NCBI GenBank assembly: GCA_016195815.1
Contig: JACPYX010000007.1
Span: forward strand, 558,001 to 622,000
Source of the DNA: Chloroflexota bacterium
GTDB taxonomy: Bacteria > Chloroflexota > Anaerolineae > Anaerolineales > Villigracilaceae
Length of the DNA stretch: 64,000 nt
Direction: 5' to 3'
The notes beneath the pieces were generated by a model. The model was not told the DNA's origin, searched no databases, and was given only the letters and a program-made list of their open reading frames with translations. This document shows positions 1 to 8,615 of the stretch, piece after piece; the first letter of the stretch is position 1, and the number at the start of each line of letters is the position of its first letter. Made by a program: the position numbers and the translations under genes.

Positions 1-348
1 GGCCTGCTTGCCATCGTCTGGTCGCTGGCTGTAATTGGGATCGTGGTCAAGATGTTCATTATCAAGGCCCCGCGCTGGATAACCGCGGGGGTGTACTTAG
101 TGATGGGCTGGTTATCCCTGGCCGCCATCGGCGAGATGCTACGCGTCTTGCCTGTCGGCGCGTTGGTATGGCTGATAACTGGCGGGGTGATTTATACACT
201 GGGCGCGATTGTTTACATCACCAAAAAGCTGGACTTTGTTCCAGGCGTTTTTGGCTTTCATGAAGTCTGGCATATTTTTGTGATACTGGCCGCGCTGGCG
301 CACTTCATCGCCATCGCGGTCTATATTGCGCCTGCCATTTACAAATGA
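1..348 (+). CDS. Hemolysin III / TrhA family membrane protein, 3' part (start lies before the window)
   Basis: The reading frame is open from base 1, so the 5' end of the gene is outside the window. About 115 residues remain, with several hydrophobic helices and the typical end of the hemolysin III (YqfA/TrhA, PAQR-like) family: a conserved FHEVWHIFV motif followed by a final membrane helix. The two His residues of that motif belong to the metal site proposed for this fold. The family consists of seven-helix inner-membrane proteins whose role is poorly known (membrane homeostasis has been proposed); the name does not imply a toxin. The stop overlaps the start of the next small gene (ATGA), suggesting translational coupling. 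Confidence 0.8.
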   Translation, partial: GLLAIVWSLAVIGIVVKMFIIKAPRWITAGVYLVMGWLSLAAIGEMLRVLPVGALVWLITGGVIYTLGAIVYITKKLDFVPGVFGFHEVWHIFVILAALAHFIAIAVYIAPAIYK

Positions 349-518
349 AAACACAGCCATCTTCACAGATACGCAGAGCCTCCCTCGTTTTACTTCTGAT
401 CGGGATAGCCCTTTTGGCTCTTGGATTTAGCACAAACGACAATATTTTTACATGGATATCCATCGTCTTTCTTGTAATTTCGTTCATAGCGGGCGGAAGA
501 CGGTTTAAGAAAAAGTAA
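345..518 (+). CDS. Small two-helix membrane protein (57 aa), unknown function
   Basis: This short frame starts with an ATG overlapping the stop of the hemolysin III gene (ATGA) and encodes 57 residues. A charged N-terminus is followed by a hydrophobic helix (residues about 12-30), a short polar turn with NDN, a second helix (about 35-50) and a basic tail ending in KKK. I do not recognise a family. The start/stop overlap, the membrane-protein composition and the terminator immediately downstream support it being a real last gene of the operon. It could still be a chance frame. Confidence 0.55.
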   Translation: MKTQPSSQIRRASLVLLLIGIALLALGFSTNDNIFTWISIVFLVISFIAGGRRFKKK

Positions 519-537
519 AAGAACAAATCGGGCTACC

Positions 538-578
538 AAAAAAGAGAAACGAGAGACCTTGACTCGTTTCTCTTTTTT
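538..578 (+). terminator. Rho-independent terminator after the hemolysin III operon
   Basis: A 16-bp stem (538-553 pairing with 563-578) around a 9-nt loop ends in a run of six T. It separates the first operon from the metal-regulator operon. Confidence 0.8.
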
Positions 579-607
579 GACTAAAATTATTTAGGATAGA
601 CTAAATA
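577..607 (+). promoter_or_regulatory. Candidate promoter of the DtxR-family operon
   Basis: A TTGACT -35 box at 577-582 and a TAAATA -10 box at 602-607 are spaced by 19 bp. The -10 lies inside the right arm of the palindromic operator. Initiation near 614 would leave a leader of only about 5 nt before the ATG at 619, and no Shine-Dalgarno is visible, so the mRNA may be leaderless. Confidence 0.45.
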
Positions 608-610
608 ATT
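585..610. promoter_or_regulatory. Perfect 10-bp inverted repeat, likely DtxR/MntR-type operator
   Basis: The arms AATTATTTAG (585-594) and CTAAATAATT (601-610) are exact reverse complements around a 6-bp spacer. The site overlaps the probable -10 box of the downstream gene for a metal-dependent repressor, nine bases before its ATG. Position and symmetry suggest autoregulation and metal-dependent control of the whole operon including mntH. The binding protein is inferred from context. Confidence 0.65.
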
Positions 611-618
611 GTTTAGCC

Positions 619-1293
619 ATGACAGAACATCTAACCAACTCCATTCAGGATTATCTGAAACACATCTATGAGCTGACCGAGGATGGGCAGCCAGCCACCA
701 CGACCGCGCTGGCAACGCGGCTTGGCATTGCCCCTGCTTCTGTAACAGGGATGATCCAAAAACTCGCCTCGTCCGAACCTGCGCTGGTTTCTTATCGCAA
801 ACACCAGGGCGTCACGCTGACAGACAAAGGCCGGCGCGCCGCGCTGGAGGTGATCCGCCACCACCGCCTGATCGAAGCCTGGTTGGTGCAAACACTTGGC
901 TATTCGTGGGATGAAGTCCACAACGAGGCCGAAAAACTCGAGCATGTCATCTCGGAAGAACTCGAGGCGCGCATTGCCGCCGCAATGGGGAATCCGCTAC
1001 GAGATCCTCACGGAGATCCGATCCCCTCCGCCGATCTCGTCATGCCTGAAGATAAGAGTATGGCGCTCTCCGGTTTGGCCTTGAAGCAAGAAGCGATGGT
1101 CAGCAAAGTCGAATCGCAGGATACAGATTTGCTAAAGCACCTCGAAAGCCTCGGGCTGGTGATCGGGGCGCGCGTGAAAACACTTGAGGTGTCGCGTTAC
1201 GATCAGGTCATGCGCCTGCAGGTTCGAGGGCGGAACGAACCGGTCGTGCTTGGCCCGGCCATCACAAATCGCGTCTTTGTCGAAATAAAATAA
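619..1293 (+). CDS. DtxR/MntR-family metal-dependent transcriptional repressor
   Basis: The 224-residue protein has the DtxR-family order: an N-terminal winged helix-turn-helix (about 1-70, with the SIQDYLKHIYEL opening typical of the family), a dimerisation and metal-binding domain (about 70-140, with HHRLIEAWL and a Glu/His-rich HNEAEKLEHVIS segment supplying likely ligands), and a C-terminal SH3-like/FeoA domain (about 150-224). Such proteins bind Mn(II) or Fe(II) and repress metal-uptake genes. It is the first gene of an operon with an Nramp transporter 10 bp downstream, so Mn-responsive (MntR-like) regulation is the most likely role; iron cannot be excluded. A perfect palindrome overlaps its promoter. 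The start is the ATG 9 bp after the palindrome; no ribosome-binding site is seen. Confidence 0.9.
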   Translation: MTEHLTNSIQDYLKHIYELTEDGQPATTTALATRLGIAPASVTGMIQKLASSEPALVSYRKHQGVTLTDKGRRAALEVIRHHRLIEAWLVQTLGYSWDEVHNEAEKLEHVISEELEARIAAAMGNPLRDPHGDPIPSADLVMPEDKSMALSGLALKQEAMVSKVESQDTDLLKHLESLGLVIGARVKTLEVSRYDQVMRLQVRGRNEPVVLGPAITNRVFVEIK

Positions 1294-1303
1294 AGGTCAA
1301 CAC

Positions 1304-2611
1304 ATGAAACCACCCACAACAAACTCAACATCCACAGGTAATAATGATGTTACCGTTCGCTCAGCCCATGAAGTGCTTTCTGGCACCAGCAAAAAGGGCT
1401 GGCTGGCGCGGTTGATGCCGTTCCTCGGGCCGGCATTCATCGCCAGCGTTGCATACATTGACCCGGGCAACTTCGCCACCAACATTCAGGGTGGAGCGAA
1501 GTTCGGCTATATGTTATTGTGGGTCATTCTGGCAAGCAATTTGATGGCAATGCTGGTGCAGACGCTTGCGGCCAAACTTGGGATTGCCACTGGCCAGAAT
1601 CTTGCCGAACATTGCCGCAATAATTTTCCGCGCCCGGTGGTGATCAGCATGTGGGTCATCAGCGAACTGGCGGCAATCGCAACCGACCTGGCTGAGTTCC
1701 TCGGCGCGGCGCTTGGATTCTATTTGTTGTTCGGTATGCCACTTTGGATCGCGGGATTGATCACTGCCGCGACCACGTTCCTCATCCTCGGGCTGGAACG
1801 CTATGGATTTCGCCCGCTCGAGGCGGTCATCACTGCGCTGGTCGGCGTGGTGGCAGGAAGTTATCTGATCGAGACTATTCTCGACAAACCGGCCTGGCCA
1901 GCGGTCATTTACAACACCTTCATTCCGCAATTCTCCGGCACGGAAAGCGTTTTATTGGCGACGGGCATTCTCGGCGCGACGGTCATGCCGCACGTTATCT
2001 TTTTACATTCGGCGCTCACGCAAGACCGGATCGTAACGCGCAACCCTCAACAACAACACAAACTGTTTCGTTATGAATTGATTGATGTTTTCATCGCCAT
2101 GGGGCTTGCCGGACTAATCAACATGGCGATGCTCATTATGGCCGCTTCGACATTCTTCAACAACGGCCTGACACAAATTGCCAGCATCGAAGAAGCACAT
2201 CGCACGCTGGCCCCTTTGCTGGGTTCTGCTTCCTCGTGGGTGTTTGCCATCTCATTGCTCGCGTCGGGGCTCTCCTCTTCGTCAGTCGGCACGATGGCGG
2301 GGCAGGTCATCATGCAGGGCTTTCTGCATTTTCACATCCCGGCATGGGTGCGGCGGCTCGTCACGATGTTCCCATCGCTGATCGTGATCTTCATCGGCCT
2401 CGACCCGACCCGCACGCTCGTTATCAGCCAGGTCGTGCTATCGTTCGGCCTGCCCTTTGCCATAATTCCGCTCGTGATGTTTACCAGCAGGCGTGATATT
2501 ATGGGTGAATTGGTTAACAAAAAAATCACCACCATCGCAGCCAGCCTGGTCGCGGCGCTGATCGTTGCGCTCAACATATTCCTGCTCTCCCAAATCTTTT
2601 TCGGAGGATAA
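1304..2611 (+). CDS. mntH: Nramp-family divalent metal (Mn2+/Fe2+) transporter
   Basis: This 435-residue polytopic protein has the Nramp signatures: DPGN in TM1 (residues 53-56, the metal-binding unwound segment) and MPHVIFLHS in TM6 (the Met and neighbouring residues complete the metal site). About 11 membrane helices are apparent, normal for bacterial MntH, and a polar N-terminal tail of about 35 residues precedes TM1. It would import Mn2+ or Fe2+ with protons across the cytoplasmic membrane. It lies 10 bp after the DtxR-family gene and 2 bp before a universal stress gene, so the three are probably co-transcribed and metal-repressed. Confidence 0.95.
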   Translation: MKPPTTNSTSTGNNDVTVRSAHEVLSGTSKKGWLARLMPFLGPAFIASVAYIDPGNFATNIQGGAKFGYMLLWVILASNLMAMLVQTLAAKLGIATGQNLAEHCRNNFPRPVVISMWVISELAAIATDLAEFLGAALGFYLLFGMPLWIAGLITAATTFLILGLERYGFRPLEAVITALVGVVAGSYLIETILDKPAWPAVIYNTFIPQFSGTESVLLATGILGATVMPHVIFLHSALTQDRIVTRNPQQQHKLFRYELIDVFIAMGLAGLINMAMLIMAASTFFNNGLTQIASIEEAHRTLAPLLGSASSWVFAISLLASGLSSSSVGTMAGQVIMQGFLHFHIPAWVRRLVTMFPSLIVIFIGLDPTRTLVISQVVLSFGLPFAIIPLVMFTSRRDIMGELVNKKITTIAASLVAALIVALNIFLLSQIFFGG

Positions 2612-2613
2612 CC

Positions 2614-3513
2614 ATGTTCAAAAACATCCTTGTCCCCCTCGATGGCTCCAAACTTTCTGAAGCCTCGCTTGGCCCGGCCTCGCTATTGGCGCAAAAGCTT
2701 AAAGCGCATATCACGCTCCTGCATGTTATCGAACAGGATGCGCCCTCAGAAGTTCATAAAGAACGCCATCTCACCCGGCCCGATGAAGCAGAGGCCTATT
2801 TAAAAGACGCCGCACAACGCGCCTTTCCATCAGACATAAAAGTCGAAACGCACGTCCACACTGCGCCAGTTTCAGACGTAGCCAAAAGCATCATTGACCA
2901 TATCACCGAATTTAAACCGGATTTAATCGTCATCTGCGCTCACGGACACAGCGGCATTCGCGACGTTTTGATCGGAAGCATTGCCCAGCAAATCGTCGCG
3001 CACGGAGCGGCGCCTCTTCTGCTCGTCAAACCAGATTCCCCCCGCTTCCAATTGGACCGGATACTGATTCCGCTTGACCCGGATTCTCAGCACGACAACA
3101 GCCTTCCGGTCGCCAAATCTTTCGGCACGACTTTTGGAGCAAAACTCCATCTGTTGAGCGTCATCCCCACCTTTTCGACTCTTGCCGGCGAACAGGCCGC
3201 CGCCGGAAATCTATTGCCCGTCACCGTACAGGCCTTGCTCGACATCAAAGAAGAAAATGCCAGCGAAGACCTGAATATTCACACGGCCGAATTTCGCAAA
3301 GAAGGGATAAAAGTTTTTGCTGAAGTCGCACGAGGCGACCCGGCGCGGGGAATCGTCAAGATAGCCGAGCTTTCGGGCGCAGATTTAATCATCCTAACCA
3401 CTCATCGCAAAGCCGGGATCGGCGCATTTTGGGCGCGCAGTGTTGCGCCAAAAGTTGCGCAAAAAACGAAGATGCCGCTTTTGCTCATCCCGCTTTCCAC
3501 CAGAAAAGAATAG
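2614..3513 (+). CDS. Tandem universal stress protein (two UspA domains)
   Basis: The 299-residue cytoplasmic protein carries two UspA folds, residues about 1-143 and 150-297. The first ends with the nucleotide-binding loop pattern G-x2-G-x9-G-S (GHSGIRDVLIGS), so it is probably ATP-binding. The second has a degenerate version (RKAGIGAFWARS) and may be structural. It begins 2 bp after mntH with an SD (GGAGG) inside the mntH stop region, indicating co-translation. Association of UspA proteins with transporters is common; a stress or metal-sensing role here is inference. The gene ends at a bidirectional terminator. Confidence 0.9.
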   Translation: MFKNILVPLDGSKLSEASLGPASLLAQKLKAHITLLHVIEQDAPSEVHKERHLTRPDEAEAYLKDAAQRAFPSDIKVETHVHTAPVSDVAKSIIDHITEFKPDLIVICAHGHSGIRDVLIGSIAQQIVAHGAAPLLLVKPDSPRFQLDRILIPLDPDSQHDNSLPVAKSFGTTFGAKLHLLSVIPTFSTLAGEQAAAGNLLPVTVQALLDIKEENASEDLNIHTAEFRKEGIKVFAEVARGDPARGIVKIAELSGADLIILTTHRKAGIGAFWARSVAPKVAQKTKMPLLLIPLSTRKE

Positions 3514-3517
3514 AAAA

Positions 3518-3550
3518 ACAAAACGCTCCGAAAAACCGGGGCGTTTTGTT
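3518..3550. terminator. Bidirectional terminator between usp and the DUF4190-like gene
   Basis: A stem of about 13 bp (ACAAAACGC-T-CCG pairing with CGG-G-GCGTTTTGT, one wobble) with A-rich and T-rich flanks lies between convergent genes and can act for both. Confidence 0.75.
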
Positions 3551-3556
3551 CAAAAT

Positions 3557-3826
3557 TTATTTTGATGTCGCAACCTGGATAAAAATCGAATAGATAACCG
3601 CCGTTAGCAGGCCGATGATCGAAAGAGCGATCCCAAGTATGGCGGTCTTGCGATTCTCCGACCTGCGGCCCAGGATGCCGAAAATAATTCCGCCAATTGC
3701 CATCGTTCCACCGCACCCCGGCAGGATGGAAGCGAATAAACTCAATATCCCCAGAGCTGCCGATAAAAGTGCATAAAGTTTATTCATCCGCTCTTCGGGA
3801 TCGAGGCTCGAAGGATCGCTGTGCAT
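3557..3826 (-). CDS. Small DUF4190-like membrane protein, coupled to uvrB
   Basis: The 89-residue protein has a short polar N-terminus, then two or three hydrophobic helices with the Cys/Gly-rich pattern GCGGTMAIGGIIFGILG typical of DUF4190-type small membrane proteins. I chose the ATG at 3826 because it overlaps the uvrB stop by one base (TAATG), with a purine-rich GAAGAG just upstream. An in-frame ATG at 3862 would start inside uvrB and is less likely. Function is unknown; its position makes it a probable member of the SOS-controlled uvrB transcript. Confidence 0.7.
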   Translation of the reverse strand: MHSDPSSLDPEERMNKLYALLSAALGILSLFASILPGCGGTMAIGGIIFGILGRRSENRKTAILGIALSIIGLLTAVIYSIFIQVATSK

Positions 3827-5877
3827 TACTCTTCGTCGCTCAACAACTTTATTCGTTCCCACGGCTTCAGGTTCGCTTCGTCGGCCAGGATGGTCTTCAA
3901 TTCATACATCTCGTCGCGCAGCGCGGCGGCTTTTTCAAATTCAAGATTCCTGGCGGCTTCCTTCATCTGTTTTTCCATCTCGGCGATGATCTTTTGCAAT
4001 TCGCCCTGAGAAACCTTGTCACGTTTCGTTTTATATTGCGCCTTCGCATCGCCAATGCCCAGCGCCTTCTCCTTCGCCTCGCCAGACAACTGATCGGTAA
4101 TATCGCGGATCGCTTTGTGGATGCTTACCGGCGTGATGTTATGCTCTTCGTTATATTTCACCTGCTTGGCGCGGCGGCGATTGGTCTCACCGATGGCCGC
4201 GTTCATCGAATCGGTCATGCGGTCAGCATACATAATGACGCGCCCGTTCAGGTGACGCGCGGCCCGGCCAATGGTCTGGATAAGAGCCGTTGCAGAGCGC
4301 AGGAAACCTTCCTTGTCCGCGTCCAAAATCGCGACTAGTGAGACTTCCGGCAGGTCGAGTCCCTCGCGCAAAAGATTGATACCTACGATCACATCGAACA
4401 CGCCCAAACGCAGATCGCGCAAAATGCCGATACGCTCCAGCGTTTCGACTTCCGAATGCAGGTAGTGAACTTTAATGCCGATTTCATGCAAATACTCAGA
4501 TAAGTCTTCGGCCATGCGCTTTGTCAGCGTTGTAACCAAAACGCGCTCGCCTCTTTCGACCCGTTGGCGGATCTCGCCGATCAAATCGTCCACCTGGCTT
4601 TTGGTTGGTCTGACCTCCACTTGCGGGTCAACCAATCCCGTTGGGCGGATGATCTGCTCAACGACCTGTTCGGCATGTTCCATCTCGTACGGCCCGGGCG
4701 TGGCAGACGTATAAATCGTGCGACCCATCACCTGCTCGAACTCGCTGAACTTGAGCGGACGATTATCCACCGCGCTGGGCAAACGAAAACCGTATTCGAC
4801 GAGAGTCTCTTTGCGCGAGCGGTCGCCGTTATACATGCCGCGGATCTGCGGAACGGACATATGGCTTTCATCAATCACCAGCAGATAATCGCTCGGCAAA
4901 AAGTCAATCATCGTCCAGGGATGCGTGCCAGCCGCACGGTGATCAAGATGACGCGAATAATTTTCAACACCGGAGCAATAACCAACTTCGCGCAGCATCT
5001 CAAGGTCGTAGCGCGTACGTTGTTCGATGCGCTGGGCTTCGATCAATTTGCCTTCGGATTTAAAAAGCGCGATACGCTCTTCGAGTTCCTTCTCAATATC
5101 GCCGATGGCTTCTTTCATGCGGTCTGAATCTGTGAGATATTGCTTGGCGGGGTAGATGGAAATTTCCTTCGGTTCATCATAGATCTCGCCGGTCACCTGA
5201 TTGAACTGCGTGATGCGTTCGACTTCATCGCCGAAGAAGGTGACGCGATAACCGCGCCGATCTTCATAAGCCGGAATTATTTCCAGCGTCTCGCCCCGCA
5301 CCCGGAAAAGGCCCGGCCTTAATTCCATGTCGTTGCGCTGATACTGACTCTCGATCAACTGCCGGATGAGCGCGTTACGCCGGTAGATCTCGCCCACTTT
5401 GAGAGTTACCGTGCCTTTGCCGAATTCTTCCGGGCTTCCGAGGCCATAAATACAAGAGACCGACGCAACAATAATTACATCTTTGCGCGAAATAAGCGAG
5501 GTCGTCGCCGCCAGCCGCAAGCGTTCGATCTCTTCGTTGATCTCCGTTTCTTTTTCGATAAACAGGTCGTGACGCGGAACATAAGCCTCCGGTTGATAGT
5601 AATCGTAATAAGAGACGAAATATTCGACAGCGTTTTCCGGAAAGAATTCCTTGAACTCCGCGTAGAGCTGTGCCGCGAGAGTCTTGTTGTGCGCCATAAT
5701 GAGCGCGGGTTTCTGCAATTCCTGAATGACGGAGGCGATTGTAAATGTCTTGCCGGTGCCGGTCGCGCCGAGCAGGACCTGGTTCCGCATTCCTTTACGA
5801 ATGCCGTCCACAAGCTGGGTAATCGCTTCTGGTTGATCGCCGGTCGGGATGAAGGGAGCTTGGAGTTTAAAATCCAT
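3826..5877 (-). CDS. uvrB: Excinuclease ABC subunit B
   Basis: This full-length (683 aa) DNA helicase-like subunit belongs to nucleotide excision repair. UvrA loads it on damage, it verifies the lesion and recruits UvrC. Visible elements are Walker A (GATGTGKT, near residue 40), the beta-hairpin region [20 protein letters not shown], the DEAD-box variant VIDESHMS, helicase motifs V/VI ([21 protein letters not shown]) and the C-terminal UVR motif (about 635-670) that binds UvrC. A perfect LexA-type SOS box overlaps its transcription start region, so it is probably DNA-damage inducible. Length and motifs are normal. Confidence 0.98.
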   Translation of the reverse strand: MDFKLQAPFIPTGDQPEAITQLVDGIRKGMRNQVLLGATGTGKTFTIASVIQELQKPALIMAHNKTLAAQLYAEFKEFFPENAVEYFVSYYDYYQPEAYVPRHDLFIEKETEINEEIERLRLAATTSLISRKDVIIVASVSCIYGLGSPEEFGKGTVTLKVGEIYRRNALIRQLIESQYQRNDMELRPGLFRVRGETLEIIPAYEDRRGYRVTFFGDEVERITQFNQVTGEIYDEPKEISIYPAKQYLTDSDRMKEAIGDIEKELEERIALFKSEGKLIEAQRIEQRTRYDLEMLREVGYCSGVENYSRHLDHRAAGTHPWTMIDFLPSDYLLVIDESHMSVPQIRGMYNGDRSRKETLVEYGFRLPSAVDNRPLKFSEFEQVMGRTIYTSATPGPYEMEHAEQVVEQIIRPTGLVDPQVEVRPTKSQVDDLIGEIRQRVERGERVLVTTLTKRMAEDLSEYLHEIGIKVHYLHSEVETLERIGILRDLRLGVFDVIVGINLLREGLDLPEVSLVAILDADKEGFLRSATALIQTIGRAARHLNGRVIMYADRMTDSMNAAIGETNRRRAKQVKYNEEHNITPVSIHKAIRDITDQLSGEAKEKALGIGDAKAQYKTKRDKVSQGELQKIIAEMEKQMKEAARNLEFEKAAALRDEMYELKTILADEANLKPWERIKLLSDEE

Positions 5878-5894
5878 GTAGTCTCTTTTCTTGG

Positions 5895-5908
5895 AGAACG
5901 TGCGTTCT
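5895..5908. promoter_or_regulatory. LexA (SOS) box upstream of uvrB
   Basis: AGAACGTGCGTTCT is a perfect palindrome that contains GAAC-N4-GTTC, the core of the Gram-positive SOS box (CGAAC-N4-GTTCG in Bacillus). It sits between the -10 box of uvrB and the start codon, where a bound repressor would block transcription. Confidence 0.75.
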
Positions 5909-5914
5909 ATTATA
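5909..5914 (-). promoter_or_regulatory. -10 box of uvrB
   Basis: The minus strand reads TATAAT here, immediately next to the SOS box. No good -35 box is visible at 16-18 bp. Confidence 0.6.
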
Positions 5915-5922
5915 ACACGCCC

Positions 5923-5954
5923 AAAAACCGAGGGCTTGGCTTGGCCCTCGGTTT
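5923..5954 (-). terminator. Terminator after the kimA-like gene
   Basis: An 11-bp GC-rich stem (5925-5935 with 5944-5954) is followed on the minus strand by a T-run. It separates the kimA-like gene from the uvrB promoter. Confidence 0.75.
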
Positions 5955-6000
5955 AAGAAGCCGGCGCGAGGTCCGCTATGGAACCGAATTGGACACATCG

Positions 6001-7842
6001 TCATCCCATTCGCAAATGATACGGCACATCAATCACAACGCGCTCCAATCCCAGCGTGCGGCGGCTATATAACAGAGCCGTTTTCAAAAGCCAGGCCGTC
6101 TGATTATGAAGCAGATTCTGCCACCAGGTGGTCGTTACAAATTCCGGCAGGACGACGACCGCCAGCTGGCCGTCGTTGTATTCCTGATCCGTTTTTTTTA
6201 GATACTCCAACAGAGGCTCGATGGTCGAACGATACGGTGAAGGAATGACGGCCAGTGGAATATCCGGCCACCATTCCTTCCATTGTTCGCTCACACGAGA
6301 CCCGGAGCCGGGTTCCAGTTCGACGTATAGCGCGGTTACATTTGACGATATCGACTCTGCGAACCTCACGGCGTTGAATATGCCGCGATGCACGCCTGAA
6401 ATCGGAATCACCACCCGCGTGGGACTGATCGGCTTTAACGATGGCGGAAGTCCGTGCAGGGAAAGTTGTTCGCGAACTTCCTGATAATGTTTGTGCACAC
6501 GCAGGAACATCATTACCAACAAAGGGATCAACAAAATGGTGATCCAGGCTCCTCCAAGAAATTTGCTGGTGGCCACCACGAGCAAAGTCGTGCCTGTGGC
6601 AAATGCGCCGAGGGCGTTGATGAATGATTTCCAATGCCAGCCCGAAGTGCGAGCTTTTATCCAGTGAATGACCATGCCGGCTTGCGAAAGCGTGAAAGCG
6701 AGAAACGCGCCAATTGCAAATAGCGGCACCAACGCGTGTGTATCGCCGTTGAAAAAGACGATCAACGCGGCCGTGCCTGCACTGAGCAGGATGATACCAT
6801 TGGTAAATCCCAGGCGGTCACCGAGATTACTCAATTGGCGCGGCAGGAAACTATCCTGCGCAAGGATGGCGGCCAGGCGCGGAAAGCCTGCAAAACTGGT
6901 GTTGGCCGCGACCGTCAAGATGCCCAATGTGGCAAATTGAATCACAAAATAAAACGGGCTCACGCCCATCAATTTGCGGGCCAGCGCGGATAAAATCGTT
7001 TCCTGAGGCCCGGCAGTGATGGCAAAGAAACGCGTCAAGGCGATACTGCCGATAAAAAGCGCGGCCATCAACACGGCCATGACCATCAATGTGCGACCGG
7101 CGTTTTTTGATTCGGGCGGCTCGAAAGCCGGAACACCATTGCTGATCGCTTCAATGCCGGTCAACGCGGTACTGCCGGTCGAAAAAGCATGAAGGACCAG
7201 GAACAAAGTCAACGGTTCGAGAACAGGGACGGTTACATTCGTCATAGGCGTCGGGCCTTCGATGAAGAGCCGAACGAGTCCATAGACGATCATCGCCAGA
7301 AAAGAAACCACAAAGAAGTAAACTGGAACCGCCATGACGCTCCCCGTTTCTTGCAATCCGCGCAGGTTGAGCAGGGTAATAATGAGGAGTAGGAAAAGAG
7401 CGATTAAGACGCGGTACGGCCACAGGTCCGGAAAAGCGGATGCGATGGCCGCCACGCCCGCCGTGAGACTCACCGCCGCGTTCAGTAAATAATCTGCAAG
7501 CAAAGCCGCGGCCGCGATCAATCCCGAAATCGTCCCAAGATTCGAACGCGCCACGATGTACGATCCGCCGCCGGACGGATACGCATGAATGGTTTGGAAA
7601 TAGGAGAGCGCCACGATGGTCAACAGGCCGCCGATGGCGAGGGCAATCGGCCAGGCAAAAGCCAGACCCGCCGCGCCGGCGACGACCAATCCCAAATAGA
7701 TTTCCTGATTGGCATACGCAATCGAAGCGAGCGCGTCGGGCGAGAAGGCGGCCAGCGCACGCAATTTATTCAACCGTTTGCGCTTCGCGAGAGACGTGGG
7801 CAGGGCCGGGCCGATGATCATATCTTTCAAATGAGAGATCAT
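6001..7842 (-). CDS. kimA: KimA-like potassium importer (APC superfamily)
   Basis: The 613-residue protein matches the KimA (YdaO) subgroup of APC permeases over its whole length. About 12 membrane helices carry family motifs such as SPDALASIAYANQEI, AYPSGGGSYIVA and TGIEAISNGVPAFEPP. A cytoplasmic C-terminal domain of about 150 residues contains HNQTAWLL and ends in VPYHLRMG. KimA is a high-affinity K+/H+ symporter inhibited by c-di-AMP in Bacillus. The start is the ATG preceded by AAGGAGAAGAAG; a TATAAT box (minus strand, 7869-7874) lies just upstream. The 5' leader is short, with no room for the c-di-AMP riboswitch that precedes kimA in Bacillus. Confidence 0.85.
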   Translation of the reverse strand: MISHLKDMIIGPALPTSLAKRKRLNKLRALAAFSPDALASIAYANQEIYLGLVVAGAAGLAFAWPIALAIGGLLTIVALSYFQTIHAYPSGGGSYIVARSNLGTISGLIAAAALLADYLLNAAVSLTAGVAAIASAFPDLWPYRVLIALFLLLIITLLNLRGLQETGSVMAVPVYFFVVSFLAMIVYGLVRLFIEGPTPMTNVTVPVLEPLTLFLVLHAFSTGSTALTGIEAISNGVPAFEPPESKNAGRTLMVMAVLMAALFIGSIALTRFFAITAGPQETILSALARKLMGVSPFYFVIQFATLGILTVAANTSFAGFPRLAAILAQDSFLPRQLSNLGDRLGFTNGIILLSAGTAALIVFFNGDTHALVPLFAIGAFLAFTLSQAGMVIHWIKARTSGWHWKSFINALGAFATGTTLLVVATSKFLGGAWITILLIPLLVMMFLRVHKHYQEVREQLSLHGLPPSLKPISPTRVVIPISGVHRGIFNAVRFAESISSNVTALYVELEPGSGSRVSEQWKEWWPDIPLAVIPSPYRSTIEPLLEYLKKTDQEYNDGQLAVVVLPEFVTTTWWQNLLHNQTAWLLKTALLYSRRTLGLERVVIDVPYHLRMG

Positions 7843-7868
7843 AGCTTCTTCTCCTTTGGTTCAACGTA

Positions 7869-7895
7869 ATTATAAACTCGATAACCTGCTATACT
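7869..7895. promoter_or_regulatory. Divergent promoters for kimA-like gene and mgsA
   Basis: TATAAT on the minus strand (7869-7874) serves the kimA-like gene, and TATACT on the plus strand (7890-7895) serves mgsA. The -35 boxes are not convincing. The two -10 boxes lie 15 bp apart, so the two promoters overlap and may compete. Confidence 0.5.
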
Positions 7896-7921
7896 TTTCA
7901 GGGAAAGGATACAATTATTTT

Positions 7922-8425
7922 ATGAGCCGCCAAAAAATCATAATGCAGCCTGATAAGAAAATCGCGCTGGTCGCACACGACAACAAGAAACAGGATTTGG
8001 TGGAATGGGCCAAATTCAACCGCGACTTGTTGGCGCATCACCAAGTATACGCAACAGGCACCACCGGCGAAATGTTGGAACGCGAGCTTGGATTCAAAAT
8101 CACAAAATTACAGAGCGGACCTTTGGGCGGCGACCAGCAAATCGGCGCGATGATCGTGGACGATACAATCAACTTCCTGATCTTTTTCTGGGACCCACTC
8201 GAGCCGATGCCGCACGATCCTGACGTCAAAGCCTTATTGCGGATGGCCGCGGTTTGGAATATCCCGATTGCCTGCAATCGCGCATCAGCAGATTTTATGA
8301 TCTCGTCTCCACTGATGGACGGTGAGTATAGCCGCCTCGTACCAGATTACGACGGTTACCGCAAGCGAAAGATCCCGCAGGCTGAGGCAACCGGAAAAAC
8401 CGCGAAAGTTCACGAAACAAAATAA
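7922..8425 (+). CDS. mgsA: Methylglyoxal synthase
   Basis: The protein (167 aa from this start) converts dihydroxyacetone phosphate to methylglyoxal and phosphate, a glycolytic bypass used under phosphate limitation or carbon excess. Family motifs are clear: IALVAHDNKKQDL, YATGTTGEML, SGPLGGDQQIGAMI and the strongly conserved FFWDPLEPMPHDPDVKALLR, which contains catalytic Asp and His residues. A longer frame begins at 7856 but would include the probable -10 box, so I place the start at 7922 (AAAGGA 14 nt upstream is a weak SD); ATG 7943 is possible. The 190 bp that follow to mfd hold nothing I recognise. Confidence 0.95.
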   Translation: MSRQKIIMQPDKKIALVAHDNKKQDLVEWAKFNRDLLAHHQVYATGTTGEMLERELGFKITKLQSGPLGGDQQIGAMIVDDTINFLIFFWDPLEPMPHDPDVKALLRMAAVWNIPIACNRASADFMISSPLMDGEYSRLVPDYDGYRKRKIPQAEATGKTAKVHETK

Positions 8426-8615
8426 GATACGAGATCATTGCAAATGGACATCACAGAAACTTTGTGTGTATCCAGCCGGATTGAATGTGTTGGTTGCGCT
8501 CGACGATCTTGCGGGCAGGAAGTTTGAAATCCCTGCCGCCGTTCGGAAAGCGATTCAAATCTTGACTTGTTATCAGTATCGTCTAAAAAATAATGGAGGG
8601 ATTAAACTCATTTAA

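Noticed and set aside
3697-4338. 213-codon open frame on the plus strand
   Set aside because: It is antisense to uvrB and the DUF4190-like gene, with no protein-like features.
8426-8615. Frame after mgsA encoding PAGLNVLVALDDLAGRKF
   Set aside because: No start codon with SD and no family recognised; treated as non-coding spacer.
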